Assembly: GCA_026129095.1 (NCBI GenBank)
Contig: JAHCIT010000012.1
Span: 1-64,000 of the forward strand
DNA length: 64,000 bases
Source: Deltaproteobacteria bacterium
GTDB taxonomy: Bacteria; JAGRBM01; JAHCIT01
Direction of reading: 5' to 3'
This document shows, piece after piece, positions 10,395-19,130 of the stretch (position 1 is the first letter of the stretch; every line of letters starts with the position of its first letter). The translations under genes and the position numbers were made by a program. The notes beneath the pieces were generated by a model, which was given only the letters and a program-made list of their open reading frames with translations, had not been told where the DNA came from and searched no databases.

Positions 10395-12145
10395 GTATGC
10401 AGGAAGCGGGACTTCGTGAATCTCTGGAACTGGTGCAAGGGCGCCTGAGGGCGGCTGGCATGGCTGGCCGTGCGCTGGCACGCACGATTGCCGGAGAGAT
10501 TCGTGAAGGGACGCTCGCCGGGACCGTCCGGGAAACCATCCGGTCGAAACGGCTCGCTTTTGCCGGAGAGAGCACATACTCGGAGCTTCTGGAAAAAAGG
10601 GCGGCCGAAGATCCGGATGCCGTGTTTCTACGGTTCGGAAACCAGCAGATAACCCGGAACTCCCTGAACTGCCATGCGAACGGTGTCGCCAATGGTCTGC
10701 GGGACATGGGCGCGCTGGCGGGCGAAAACGCCGCCATTCTTTGCCCCAACTGTCCGGAATACCTGTATGTGTTTTTCGGACTCCAGAAACTCGGAATGGG
10801 CGCGGTCCCGGTCAATACCGCGCTTGTCGGAGACGGGCTGACATATGTGATCGACAATTCCGAGTCGAAATACCTCTTTGTGCATGAGGCGAACCTGCCA
10901 CAGGTGATGGCCATTCGTGACCGGCTTCCCAGACTGAAGGATATTGTCATCATTCCGGGCAACCTCCGGACAGCGCCAGAACTGGCTTCCGCGCCGCGGC
11001 TGATGCCGCGCCTGGACGAGTTCTTTGCTTCCTGTTGCGAACGGCCGTTTGAGGGCTACGGAGCCAATCCCGACGACGTGGCACTGATTCTTTACACATC
11101 GGGGACGACGGGGCTCCCCAAGGGTGTCGTCTACCGGTACCGCGACTCGAACGTGAAGCTGATGCGGCTTCTGGCGAATCTGCTCTACAGCGAAAAGGAC
11201 ATCCTCTACACCTGTCTGCCGCTGTTCCATGCAAATGCGCTGCTTCTGTCGACCATGCAGGCCCTGAATGCCGGTGCCCAGCTCGCACTGGGAACCCGGT
11301 TCAGCGCAAGCCGTTTCTGGCGGGAAGTGGCCCATTACAAGGCGACAACTTTCAACACGCTGGGGGCGATGATTCCGATCCTGCTGAAGCAGCCGCCATC
11401 GGAAGATGACTGGAGGCACAGGGTAAATCTGGTCGTCAGTGCGGCTTGTCCCGCCGACGCATGGCGTCCGTTCGAACGCCGCTTCGGGGTCCGGCTGGTA
11501 GAAGCCTATGCAGCAGTCGATGGAGGCGGATTCCTGACGCTGAACATGGGAAATGCGCCTGTTGGCTCCATCGGGAAGCCGCTGGGCGGAGCCAGATACC
11601 GGCTTCTTGCAGAAGACGGACGAGAGGCGGTTCCGGGCGAGCCGGGCGAGCTGGTGGTCTCCATGAGCGGGAAAACTTCCCGGAAGGTCGAATACTTCCG
11701 CAACGAGGATGCCACGCGGCAGAAAACCCGCGACGGATGGCTGCATACCGGTGATCTGCTCTACCGCGACCGGCGCGGGTACCTCTACTTCGTTGGCCGC
11801 AATACCGATTCGATGCGCCGGCGGGGGGAGAACGTCTCCGCCTACGAGGTCGAAAGCATCCTGTCGAAACATCCGGACGTTCTGGAATGTGCCGTATTCG
11901 GTGTTCCGTCCGAGCTGGGCGAGCACGACATCATGGCGGTGGTGGTTCCGATCGAGGGGCGGGCACCTGCCCCGGCAGAGATACGGGCGTTCATGACGGA
12001 CAAGATCGCCCGGTATGCGCTTCCCCGGTACATCGAGATCGTTCCCGAACTTCCCAAGACCGAAACCCACCGGGTCCAGAAGAATGTCCTGAAGGCCAGG
12101 GGCGTAACGGCAGCAACCTGGGATGCAGAGAAGGCGGCCGCATGA
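10391..12145 (+). CDS. Fatty-acyl-CoA ligase (FadD/FATP-like AMP-binding enzyme)
   Basis: This 584-residue adenylate-forming enzyme shows the P-loop YTSGTTGLPKGV near residue 236, the motif DGWLHTGDL and the hinge region YFVGRNTDSMRRRGENVSA. The N-terminal 60 residues are basic and amphipathic, as in FATP/very-long-chain ligases, which may place it at the membrane. It would activate a carboxylic acid to its CoA ester for the neighbouring thiolase and dehydrogenases. The start overlaps the thiolase stop codon; a second in-frame ATG lies six bases on. An OleC-like beta-lactone synthetase was considered but the sequence looks like a standard ligase. Confidence 0.85.
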   Translation: MSMQEAGLRESLELVQGRLRAAGMAGRALARTIAGEIREGTLAGTVRETIRSKRLAFAGESTYSELLEKRAAEDPDAVFLRFGNQQITRNSLNCHANGVANGLRDMGALAGENAAILCPNCPEYLYVFFGLQKLGMGAVPVNTALVGDGLTYVIDNSESKYLFVHEANLPQVMAIRDRLPRLKDIVIIPGNLRTAPELASAPRLMPRLDEFFASCCERPFEGYGANPDDVALILYTSGTTGLPKGVVYRYRDSNVKLMRLLANLLYSEKDILYTCLPLFHANALLLSTMQALNAGAQLALGTRFSASRFWREVAHYKATTFNTLGAMIPILLKQPPSEDDWRHRVNLVVSAACPADAWRPFERRFGVRLVEAYAAVDGGGFLTLNMGNAPVGSIGKPLGGARYRLLAEDGREAVPGEPGELVVSMSGKTSRKVEYFRNEDATRQKTRDGWLHTGDLLYRDRRGYLYFVGRNTDSMRRRGENVSAYEVESILSKHPDVLECAVFGVPSELGEHDIMAVVVPIEGRAPAPAEIRAFMTDKIARYALPRYIEIVPELPKTETHRVQKNVLKARGVTAATWDAEKAAA

Positions 12146-12169
12146 ATATGACGGCAAGGAGAGACGGCT

Positions 12170-13615
12170 ATGAGCAGCAAGACTGACCGCTCCGGCGTTC
12201 CGGGTCATCTGGGTTTCGACGAGATGTTCCCCACACTTGTCTACCTTCGCAAGTACAGGCCGAAGGCCATTGCCGAGATCGAAGAGGTTTTCGAGAAGGC
12301 CCGGCGGTTTCGCAGGTTGTATATCGACCCGAATGCTCTCCGTATTGACCGTGCGGTCATGAATGATCCGCACTACATCGCCAGGGATCTGGTCCGTTAT
12401 ACCGCGAATGACCGGTTCTTCACGATCATGGTGCCTAAAATGTTCGGCGGAGTGGGCTACTCCTTCGGCGCCATGATGATCGGGATGGAAGAACTGGCGG
12501 CGGGTTGTCTGGGTATTGCCAACCTGATGGGGGTGCATGGCCTTGCGCTCTCGACGGTGGCGGCGACGGGCGATCTGGGACACATGGAAACGATCTGCCG
12601 GGAACTGTCCGAAAGCGAAAGATCCGGGGATCCCGCGCTGCTTTCGACGGCGATTACCGAGCCCAGCGCCGGGACCGACGTCGAGGATATAGAGCTGCTG
12701 CGCAAGGCGCGGCTTGCCTGTGAGGCCACTCCGGTCAAGGGCGGCTACAGGCTGAACGGGCGCAAGGTCTTCATCAGCAACGGCAGCATCGCCCGGACGC
12801 ATATCGTCATCATGGTGACCGACCGGAAGAAACCGGCCGAATCGATGTGGACGTTCAGGGTGGACAGCGGGACTCCGGGTTTTTCGATCGGCCGTGTTGA
12901 ACGGAAGATGGGCCAGAAGGCCTGCCCGGCGGCAGAGCTTGTGTTCGAGGACTGCTTTGTTCCTGAGAAAAACCGGATCGGTGCCCGGCCGGTGGCGGGT
13001 CGTGGCGTTGACATGGTTCTGGGGGCGACCCGGGGCGCTGTCGGTGTGTTCGGAACCGGAGTCGCCCGCGGTGCCTATGAGCGGGCGCTGGCTTACGCCC
13101 GGACGCACAAAATCCACGGCCGGTGGCTGATCGACGAGCAGTGGGTACAGTTCCGGCTGACCGACATGCATCGCAACGTGATGATGGGCCGGGCGGCATA
13201 CATCGAGGCAATGCTCTCGAACGAACTGTTCGGGCTTTCGTCGCTCATCTCTGCGGCGCCAGCGGCGCAGGAAATCATGAAGAAACTTCCCGGCGTGGTA
13301 TTCGATAATCCGGTGACAAAGGCGTTTACCCATGACCCGCGAGTCCGGGCGGCTGTCTGGAAACGGATTTCCGGCATACCCGAGTGGCAGTCCTCGGCCG
13401 CGTGCGCGTATGGCGAGGCGTCCAAGGTGCTGGGCACGGACGTGGGAATGCTCAACTGCGGCATGGCGGTCGACATCATGGGTGCCGATGGCCTGCGGCA
13501 CGACCGTGGAATGGAGAAGCTGTACCGGGACGCGAAGTTGCTCCAGATCTACGAGGGGACAAACCAGCTCAACAGGATCGAGATATACAAGCACGCGGCT
13601 AGCCGGGCGGCCTGA
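12170..13615 (+). CDS. Acyl-CoA dehydrogenase
   Basis: This 481-residue flavoprotein of the acyl-CoA dehydrogenase family shows STAITEPSAGTDVED in the flavin-binding middle domain, GRKVFISNG, and the C-terminal helix motif LLQIYEGTNQLNR with the usual glutamate. It is longer than the common 380-residue enzymes because of N-terminal and internal extensions. ATG at 12170 follows AAGGAGAG. It is the first of two tandem, divergent members; the pair may form a heteromer, as known for some steroid-degrading dehydrogenases (inference). The substrate is unknown. Confidence 0.88.
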   Translation: MSSKTDRSGVPGHLGFDEMFPTLVYLRKYRPKAIAEIEEVFEKARRFRRLYIDPNALRIDRAVMNDPHYIARDLVRYTANDRFFTIMVPKMFGGVGYSFGAMMIGMEELAAGCLGIANLMGVHGLALSTVAATGDLGHMETICRELSESERSGDPALLSTAITEPSAGTDVEDIELLRKARLACEATPVKGGYRLNGRKVFISNGSIARTHIVIMVTDRKKPAESMWTFRVDSGTPGFSIGRVERKMGQKACPAAELVFEDCFVPEKNRIGARPVAGRGVDMVLGATRGAVGVFGTGVARGAYERALAYARTHKIHGRWLIDEQWVQFRLTDMHRNVMMGRAAYIEAMLSNELFGLSSLISAAPAAQEIMKKLPGVVFDNPVTKAFTHDPRVRAAVWKRISGIPEWQSSAACAYGEASKVLGTDVGMLNCGMAVDIMGADGLRHDRGMEKLYRDAKLLQIYEGTNQLNRIEIYKHAASRAA

Positions 13616-13635
13616 ACAGTGAGGAGAGCGGCATC

Positions 13636-14760
13636 ATGAGAACCGTCAGGAATGAAGACAGTCAGATGATCCAGTCGAGCGTGGCCCGGTTCGCGGAGCA
13701 GTCGGTCGTTCCGGGCATCGAGGATCTGAACCACTTTCCCGACCATCCGATGCCGGATGGCCTCGTTGAGGGACTGGACAGCCTCGGTCTGTTCGATCTG
13801 CTTCTCCATACGGAGATGGGAGGCGGTGGAGCCAGCATTGATACGCTGAATGTGGTGCTGGAGACGCTGGCCGAGAAGGTGGCCGCACCGGCGGGAATCC
13901 TGTTCGCACACAGCTTTGCACAGCATGCCGTTATCCAGTCCGGAAACATAAGGGCCGCAAACCGGCTGGTCCGCAAGAAGGGGAAGGCCGCTCCGGTGAT
14001 CCTGGCGTATCCGGTGTTCTCCGAGATTGACAGCGCGGTGGTGACTGCCGGGCGGCAGGGGTCGGATCTTGTCCTGAGTGGCAAGCTGGAGTTTGTCGTC
14101 AATGCGCCGATCGCGTCTCTGCTGCTGGTGCCGGTCCGCGAGGAAGACAGCGGCCAGGTCTCGCTCTGTCTCCTTGATCTGGCCGCCGATGGCATCAGGG
14201 TAGGCGAGACACTCCTCACTTTGGGGCTGCGCGGTTGCCCGGCGGCCGATATCGAGTTTCGCGGACTTGTAATTCCGCCCTCTTCCGTTGTGACGTCCGG
14301 TGATGGCCTGGATCTCCTGAAAAAAACGGCCCGGAGTTTCCGGGGCCCCGCCGCCGCCATGGCTGCCGGGGTCGTCGCATGCTCGATCCACCGGGCCAGA
14401 ACTTACGCCGAGGAACGGTACCAGGGTGGACGCAACATCATCGATTACCAGCAGGTCCGGGCAATGCTGGCCGACATGCTCAGCGACTATGCCACCTGCT
14501 GCGAAGCCGCCGACCGGCTCTCGAACGGCGGTCAGTTCACGGAAACGGAAAGCGCACTGATGTTCATCCGCGCCAAGGAGGGAGCGGCGCGGGCCACAAT
14601 CGACGGCGTACAGCTTCTTGGCGGTTATGGATACATGGAAGATTACGGGCAGGAACGATGCATGCGGGATGCCAAGCAGATCCAGTTCCTGCTTGGACGC
14701 TGCGATCCGCTGCGGCAGGAGCTTGTCGGGGACTGGCTGGGGCGGGAAGGCGCGCTTTGA
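13636..14760 (+). CDS. Acyl-CoA dehydrogenase-like protein
   Basis: This 374-residue protein has the family length and C-terminal signature GGYGYMEDYGQERCMRDAK. The flavin-contacting middle region (residues 110-200) is poorly conserved compared with the neighbour at 12170: the TEPSAGTD-type motif is not visible. This suggests a partner subunit with an incomplete active site, which I infer rather than see. It starts 20 bases after that neighbour, with a GAGGAG ribosome site. Confidence 0.82.
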   Translation: MRTVRNEDSQMIQSSVARFAEQSVVPGIEDLNHFPDHPMPDGLVEGLDSLGLFDLLLHTEMGGGGASIDTLNVVLETLAEKVAAPAGILFAHSFAQHAVIQSGNIRAANRLVRKKGKAAPVILAYPVFSEIDSAVVTAGRQGSDLVLSGKLEFVVNAPIASLLLVPVREEDSGQVSLCLLDLAADGIRVGETLLTLGLRGCPAADIEFRGLVIPPSSVVTSGDGLDLLKKTARSFRGPAAAMAAGVVACSIHRARTYAEERYQGGRNIIDYQQVRAMLADMLSDYATCCEAADRLSNGGQFTETESALMFIRAKEGAARATIDGVQLLGGYGYMEDYGQERCMRDAKQIQFLLGRCDPLRQELVGDWLGREGAL

Positions 14761-14792
14761 TGACCTGACGCTGATACTGAAGGAGTCTTGCG

Positions 14793-15827
14793 ATGGAAAT
14801 ACAGGACCGACTCGGAAACGCCCACTTCCCACCTACGCGCTTCGCGCAGTTCGTGGTCGACCCGGACCGGTGCAAGGCCTGCGGCAAGTGTGTCGCCACC
14901 TGCCCCGGGCAGATACTGGAACTGAGGGAAAAGCTCCCCGTGGATACATTCGCGGCGTCCGGGGGGCCGTTCGGATGTATCGGCTGCAATAACTGCTATG
15001 CGGTTTGCCCGGATGAGGCGATCGAGATACGCGGGCAGTACCGCGTGAAAAGCGGGTTTTACAAGACGCTGCTCAGGGAGCCGGCTCTGCCTAATCCGTT
15101 CCGTTCGGAAAAGGCGCCTGTGTTCGACAGCATCGCGGGCGATCTTACCGAGGTGGAGCGGGTGATCTACCGCCGCAGGAGCAACCGCCTTTTCTCGAAA
15201 AAGCCGGTGCCCGAGGAAACCCTGCACCGGGTGCTGGAGGCGGGCCGCTTCGCACCTTCGGGAGGAAACTGCCAGCCGTGGAGCTTCATCGTCATATCGG
15301 ATCGTGACCTGCTCGACCGTATCGGCGAGCAGTGCAAGAAAAGTCTCAAGGCACTTCCGGCACTCTACAAGAACAGGAACGGCCGTCCGGAACCGGTCCG
15401 AAAGATCGGTATAAACCTGTTCAGCCGCATTGCCCCCAGTTTCTTTGACCAGCGCGTCATCGCCGGAAGCGACACTGTCGCCAACAATGAAAAATGGGAT
15501 ACCTTCCTGCACGCCCCCTCACTCATCATCGTGCTGGCCGATACCCGCGGCATCGGCGATCCAATGCTCGACTGCTCCCTGGCAGCCCACAACATGGTGC
15601 TGACGGCACATTCGCTGGGGCTGGGATCCTGCTACGTCGGATTCATCAAGGCGGTGCAGTTCATCCCCTCGCTCAAGCGCGAGCTGGGCATCGAATGGCC
15701 TTACAAGATCATCACGTCAATCGCCCTGGGTTACCCGAGAACGCGGACCGACAAGGCTGTTGCCCGCGAGCGGCCACCCATCACCTGGTTCCCTGCCAAC
15801 CGCAGCGGACCGATCACAGAGGAGTGA
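14793..15827 (+). CDS. Ferredoxin-nitroreductase fusion
   Basis: This 344-residue protein begins with a two-cluster ferredoxin: CKACGKCVATCP near residue 28 and CIGCNNCYAVCP near 65. From about residue 110 it is a nitroreductase-family flavin domain (RRRSNRLFSKKPVPE, then APSGGNCQPWSF, and LGLGSCYVGF near the end). Such fusions move electrons between ferredoxin-type donors and FMN. Here it may pass electrons to or from the acyl-CoA dehydrogenases or the activase encoded just upstream; that is inference from position. ATG at 14793 follows AAGGAG. Confidence 0.87.
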   Translation: MEIQDRLGNAHFPPTRFAQFVVDPDRCKACGKCVATCPGQILELREKLPVDTFAASGGPFGCIGCNNCYAVCPDEAIEIRGQYRVKSGFYKTLLREPALPNPFRSEKAPVFDSIAGDLTEVERVIYRRRSNRLFSKKPVPEETLHRVLEAGRFAPSGGNCQPWSFIVISDRDLLDRIGEQCKKSLKALPALYKNRNGRPEPVRKIGINLFSRIAPSFFDQRVIAGSDTVANNEKWDTFLHAPSLIIVLADTRGIGDPMLDCSLAAHNMVLTAHSLGLGSCYVGFIKAVQFIPSLKRELGIEWPYKIITSIALGYPRTRTDKAVARERPPITWFPANRSGPITEE

Positions 15828-15832
15828 CACAC

Positions 15833-16777
15833 ATGACGGACATTTTCCCCGGTTATGGCTTCGAGTCGCATTATGTCGAAATCGACGGGCACCGGATCCA
15901 TTACGTTGACGAAGGACAGGGCGAAGTCCTCCTGATGGTCCACGGAAATCCCACCTGGTCGTATCTCTACAGGCATTTCATATCGGGCCTGAAGGACAGT
16001 TACCGGTGCATCGCCCTCGATCATCTGGGTTTCGGGTATTCCGGGAAACCCAAGTGGGCCGACTACAGCATGCGTGCCCACATCATGCGGCTGGATTCGT
16101 TCATCAGCAAACTGGGCCTGAAGGATATCACGCTGGTCGTTCAGGATTGGGGTGGGATCATCGGCCTCAGCTGGGCCGCACGGCACAAGGAACTGGTCAA
16201 GAGGCTTGTGGTCATGAATACGGCCGCGTTTCTTCCCAGGCAGCCGCTGGAACTGCTGCGGATGAAGCCTGTGCCCTGGGGCTTTCCCCTCCTGTGGTCG
16301 CTGAAAATACCGGTCCTGGGGGAACTGTTCGTTCAGGGACTGAACGGGTTTGCCCGGTTCATGGTTCCTCTTGGGACCAGCCACCGGGAACGGCTGACGC
16401 CGGAAGTCATGGCCGGCTACCTGGATCCGTATCCGACCTGGAAGTCCCGCAAGGCGCATCTGGAAAGTGTCCGGCAGATCCCGATACTTCCCAGCCATCC
16501 CACCTGGCAGCTTCTGCAGGAAACGGGGCAGGAGATCAGCGGATGGGAAGTCCCCGCCCAGATCATCTGGGGAATGAAGGATCCGGTCTTCGTTCCGTGG
16601 TTCCTGGAGGAGTTTGAAAGGCGTTTGCCGAACCATGCACCGACCCTGAAGATTGGCGACGCAAGCCATTTTCTCCAGGACGATACCCCCGGGATCATTG
16701 TTGCCAGAATCCGGGAGTTCCTCGGGCAGCGGGAGGATCCCGGCATGAAATCACGCAGACTGCACGCAGTCATCTGA
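15833..16777 (+). CDS. Alpha/beta hydrolase, haloalkane dehalogenase type
   Basis: This 314-residue hydrolase has the oxyanion region HGNPTWSYLYR (residues 38-47) and the nucleophile elbow VVQDWGG, with Asp105 as nucleophile and Trp106 in the place of the halide-binding tryptophan. A later acid (GMKDPVF) and the catalytic histidine (GDASHFLQDD) complete the triad. This pattern marks haloalkane dehalogenases and their relatives, including OleB-type beta-lactone decarboxylases. Dehalogenation is possible, but the setting among CoA-ester genes makes another ester or lactone substrate equally likely. ATG at 15833 follows AGAGGAG, and the gene starts five bases after the upstream stop codon. Confidence 0.83.
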   Translation: MTDIFPGYGFESHYVEIDGHRIHYVDEGQGEVLLMVHGNPTWSYLYRHFISGLKDSYRCIALDHLGFGYSGKPKWADYSMRAHIMRLDSFISKLGLKDITLVVQDWGGIIGLSWAARHKELVKRLVVMNTAAFLPRQPLELLRMKPVPWGFPLLWSLKIPVLGELFVQGLNGFARFMVPLGTSHRERLTPEVMAGYLDPYPTWKSRKAHLESVRQIPILPSHPTWQLLQETGQEISGWEVPAQIIWGMKDPVFVPWFLEEFERRLPNHAPTLKIGDASHFLQDDTPGIIVARIREFLGQREDPGMKSRRLHAVI

Positions 16778-16780
16778 ACC

Positions 16781-16799
16781 GGAAGGTCCTGGACCTTCC
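16781..16799. repeat. Perfect 9-bp palindrome before a radical SAM gene
   Basis: GGAAGGTCC and GGACCTTCC form perfect inverted arms around one base, in the 38-base gap between the hydrolase and the radical SAM gene. The spacer is too small for an unstrained RNA loop of that full stem. A small hairpin near the ribosome site TAAGGAG at 16800, or a protein-binding site, are the alternatives. Function is unknown. Confidence 0.45.
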
Positions 16800-16815
16800 T
16801 TAAGGAGTTGTTTCG

Positions 16816-18615
16816 ATGGAAAAAGTACTGTTCATCAACCCGTACGGACCGTTCAACCTCGCCTGGGGCCGGGACATGATGGACCTGCTGCAGTCGCGTC
16901 TCGCGCGCGGGCACGGCATCTTCAACATGACCTCCCACATGCATACCTTCGCGCTGTACCTGCTGGCGGAGAATGTCGACAACCCCAGCACCGTTCTGGA
17001 GCATCCGCACTGGGACGAGTTCATTGACGAGATCCGGAAGGGATACGACTACATCGCCATCCAGCTCAAGAGCGTCCATACGCCAAAGGTTGTCAAAATG
17101 ATCAAGGCGATCCGCAAGGAGGCGCCAAAGTCCAAGATCGTCGTTGGCGGATATGGCGTTTCATCGCTTTTCGTCAAGATGCCCGGCGACAAGGACCAGG
17201 ACGGCGAGTTCATCCGCGAGAACGCCGATTTCCTCTGCCGTGAAGAGGGGATCAAGTTCATGCGGCGGCTTCTGAAGAATGACCCGATAGTGAAAAAGGT
17301 CAACCAGTATCACATGCCCACCTGCGGATTTGCCCTGGCTGGTTTCCCGAATGCCCACCTGCGGCTGCCGGCTTTCCTGGTATCGCTGGGTTGCCCGGCA
17401 GGATGCGACTTCTGCAACACATCGGCTTTCTTCCACCAGAAGAAGATATATATCGCCGAACCCGCGCAGATATATGACTTCATGAAGCATTACCAGAAGA
17501 AGCTGAACTCGGAGAACCTGAACGTGATTCTCTTTGACGAGGACATGTTCCTGAACCCCGAATACGTGCGGGAACTGGGCCGGCTGATCCGGTCTGACCG
17601 CAAGACATGGGGAATCCGGTGGTTCTCCTTCGGCTCGGTGCGGGCCCTGTCCCACTATGAGCCGGAAGAGCTGCGGGAGTGCGGTGTCGGAGCCATCTGG
17701 GTCGGTGTCGAATCGAGCCTGTGCGAGCAGAACAAGGACGAGATGAACCTCGCCAAGAGGGAAGGCGCGAAGAAGCCGCCTGAGGTCATAGACGGCCTCC
17801 AGCGGAACGGCATCGAGGTGATTGCGTCGTCTATCCTGGGATTCGACTTTCACACCCGTGATAACATCGAGCAGGACATTGACTACTTCGTCAACCTCAA
17901 GCCGACGTTCTACCAGATTGGTCCGCTCACACCCTGTCCCGGTACCAAGCTGTTCGAGAGGATGATGGCCGAAAACCGGGTGCTGGATCACTATAACTAT
18001 ACGGACTTCCATCTCTGGAAAGACAACGTGTACCAGCTCGCGCACTTCGAGGCCGGGGAGATGAAGAAGTATTTCGACATCGCCCACGAAAAACTCCGCA
18101 CCCGGAACGGCCCGCCACTGATACAGATATTCGAATCAAACCTCCGGGCGTACGAGAACCTGAAGAACCAGAAGAGCGACTTCCTGCGCCACCAGGCGGA
18201 ACTCTCCCGGCAGCGGGCCCAGAGCCTGACGCCGTTCATGAAGTCCGTGGCCCACCACGCCCCGTCTCCCGAAGTTCACAAGCGGGTGCGTGACCTGCTG
18301 GCAGCTGCGGAAAAGTCCTTTGGTCCCGAACCGCTGGCGGCTCGCGGGATCAAGAAGATCGTCGAGGCCGTTTATGACTGGCGAATGGACCGTGTCGAGG
18401 CGCAAGGCGAAGAGGTCAGGGAGTCCGATCCGCCACCGCGCTGGACCTACTATAACGAGGGCCCGGTGAAGAAGCCGGTTGTCAGGCGCGGCCGTGATGC
18501 CAGGCCGACCTCCCGGCCATACGCAAGGGATTTCGGTGGCCTGTCGCTCGGTGCTGTCCGCGTGGATTTTCCCCGGCCGGCTGAAATCGCCCGCCGGGTG
18601 GGCCTGCGGCCATGA
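16816..18615 (+). CDS. Radical SAM protein with B12-binding-type N-terminal domain
   Basis: This 599-residue protein has a Rossmann-like N-terminal domain (residues 1-170) of the cobalamin-binding type, but I see no DxHxxG motif, so the cobalamin may lack a protein histidine ligand. The cluster motif CPAGCDFC lies near residue 195, and GTKLFERMMAE near 378. The C-terminal 150 residues are charged and unlike known domains. Relatives include lipid methylases and ring-modifying enzymes such as HpnR and BchE. It ends in ATGA overlap with the PEBP gene. The protein at 59298-61094 is similar in length and order. Confidence 0.85.
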   Translation: MEKVLFINPYGPFNLAWGRDMMDLLQSRLARGHGIFNMTSHMHTFALYLLAENVDNPSTVLEHPHWDEFIDEIRKGYDYIAIQLKSVHTPKVVKMIKAIRKEAPKSKIVVGGYGVSSLFVKMPGDKDQDGEFIRENADFLCREEGIKFMRRLLKNDPIVKKVNQYHMPTCGFALAGFPNAHLRLPAFLVSLGCPAGCDFCNTSAFFHQKKIYIAEPAQIYDFMKHYQKKLNSENLNVILFDEDMFLNPEYVRELGRLIRSDRKTWGIRWFSFGSVRALSHYEPEELRECGVGAIWVGVESSLCEQNKDEMNLAKREGAKKPPEVIDGLQRNGIEVIASSILGFDFHTRDNIEQDIDYFVNLKPTFYQIGPLTPCPGTKLFERMMAENRVLDHYNYTDFHLWKDNVYQLAHFEAGEMKKYFDIAHEKLRTRNGPPLIQIFESNLRAYENLKNQKSDFLRHQAELSRQRAQSLTPFMKSVAHHAPSPEVHKRVRDLLAAAEKSFGPEPLAARGIKKIVEAVYDWRMDRVEAQGEEVRESDPPPRWTYYNEGPVKKPVVRRGRDARPTSRPYARDFGGLSLGAVRVDFPRPAEIARRVGLRP

Positions 18616-19082
18616 AACTCGCCAGCACGGCGTTTGGCGACAAGGCCCGAATCCCAGCGGTTCATACCCGGACCGGCGGGCAGCCCGACCGTTCTCCCGA
18701 ACTGGTTTGGACAGGGGCTCCCGCCGGTACCCGGAGCTTTGCGCTGCTGTGCATTGATCCGCATCCGGTGGCCCGGAACTGGGTTCACTGGATCATTTTC
18801 GATATCCCGCCCGCTGCCGGGGGACTAAAGGCCGGACAGCCCTGTACGGAACGGCTTCCGGATGGCTCCCGGCAGGGCCGTAACGGTTACGGGGATATCG
18901 GGTGGGGAGGCCCCCAGCCACCCCCGGGAACAGGCGATCATCCGTACGAGTTCACGCTGTATGCGCTTGATGCAGACAGGCTCGACGTCAAGGCGACGGC
19001 CCCGTCCGTGGAGGAAGTGCGGAAATCCATGCCAAGCCATGTCCTCGGTCAGGCGGCACTGGTTGGCTACTACTCCCAGTAA
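18612..19082 (+). CDS. PEBP family protein (YbhB/YbcL, Raf-kinase-inhibitor-like)
   Basis: This 156-residue protein is of usual length for bacterial PEBP proteins. It shows SPELVWTGAPAGTRSFALL, the ligand-pocket segment WVHWIIFDIPP, and GDHPYEFTLYALD. Bacterial members bind small anionic ligands, but their role is poorly known. It is translationally coupled to the radical SAM gene by an ATGA overlap, which hints at a shared substrate or product (inference). Confidence 0.88.
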   Translation: MKLASTAFGDKARIPAVHTRTGGQPDRSPELVWTGAPAGTRSFALLCIDPHPVARNWVHWIIFDIPPAAGGLKAGQPCTERLPDGSRQGRNGYGDIGWGGPQPPPGTGDHPYEFTLYALDADRLDVKATAPSVEEVRKSMPSHVLGQAALVGYYSQ

Positions 19083-19130
19083 CCCGCCATGAGATGAAAC
19101 TGCAGGGTTTGTGGCCCTGCGAGGTTCCCC

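Noticed and set aside
10628-13594. A 988-codon open frame on the - strand
   Set aside because: It lies antisense to the acyl-CoA ligase and acyl-CoA dehydrogenase genes, has no recognisable motif, and is explained by the high GC content.
8907-16777. An OleABCD-type olefin (beta-lactone) pathway
   Set aside because: Thiolase, AMP ligase and dehalogenase-type hydrolase are present, but the thiolase is SCPx-like, the ligase looks like FadD/FATP, they are separated by dehydrogenases, and the SDR is fused to an aldolase.
15833-16777. A firm assignment as haloalkane dehalogenase
   Set aside because: The catalytic Asp and Trp fit, but the second halide-binding residue cannot be fixed from sequence alone and related hydrolases share the same motif.
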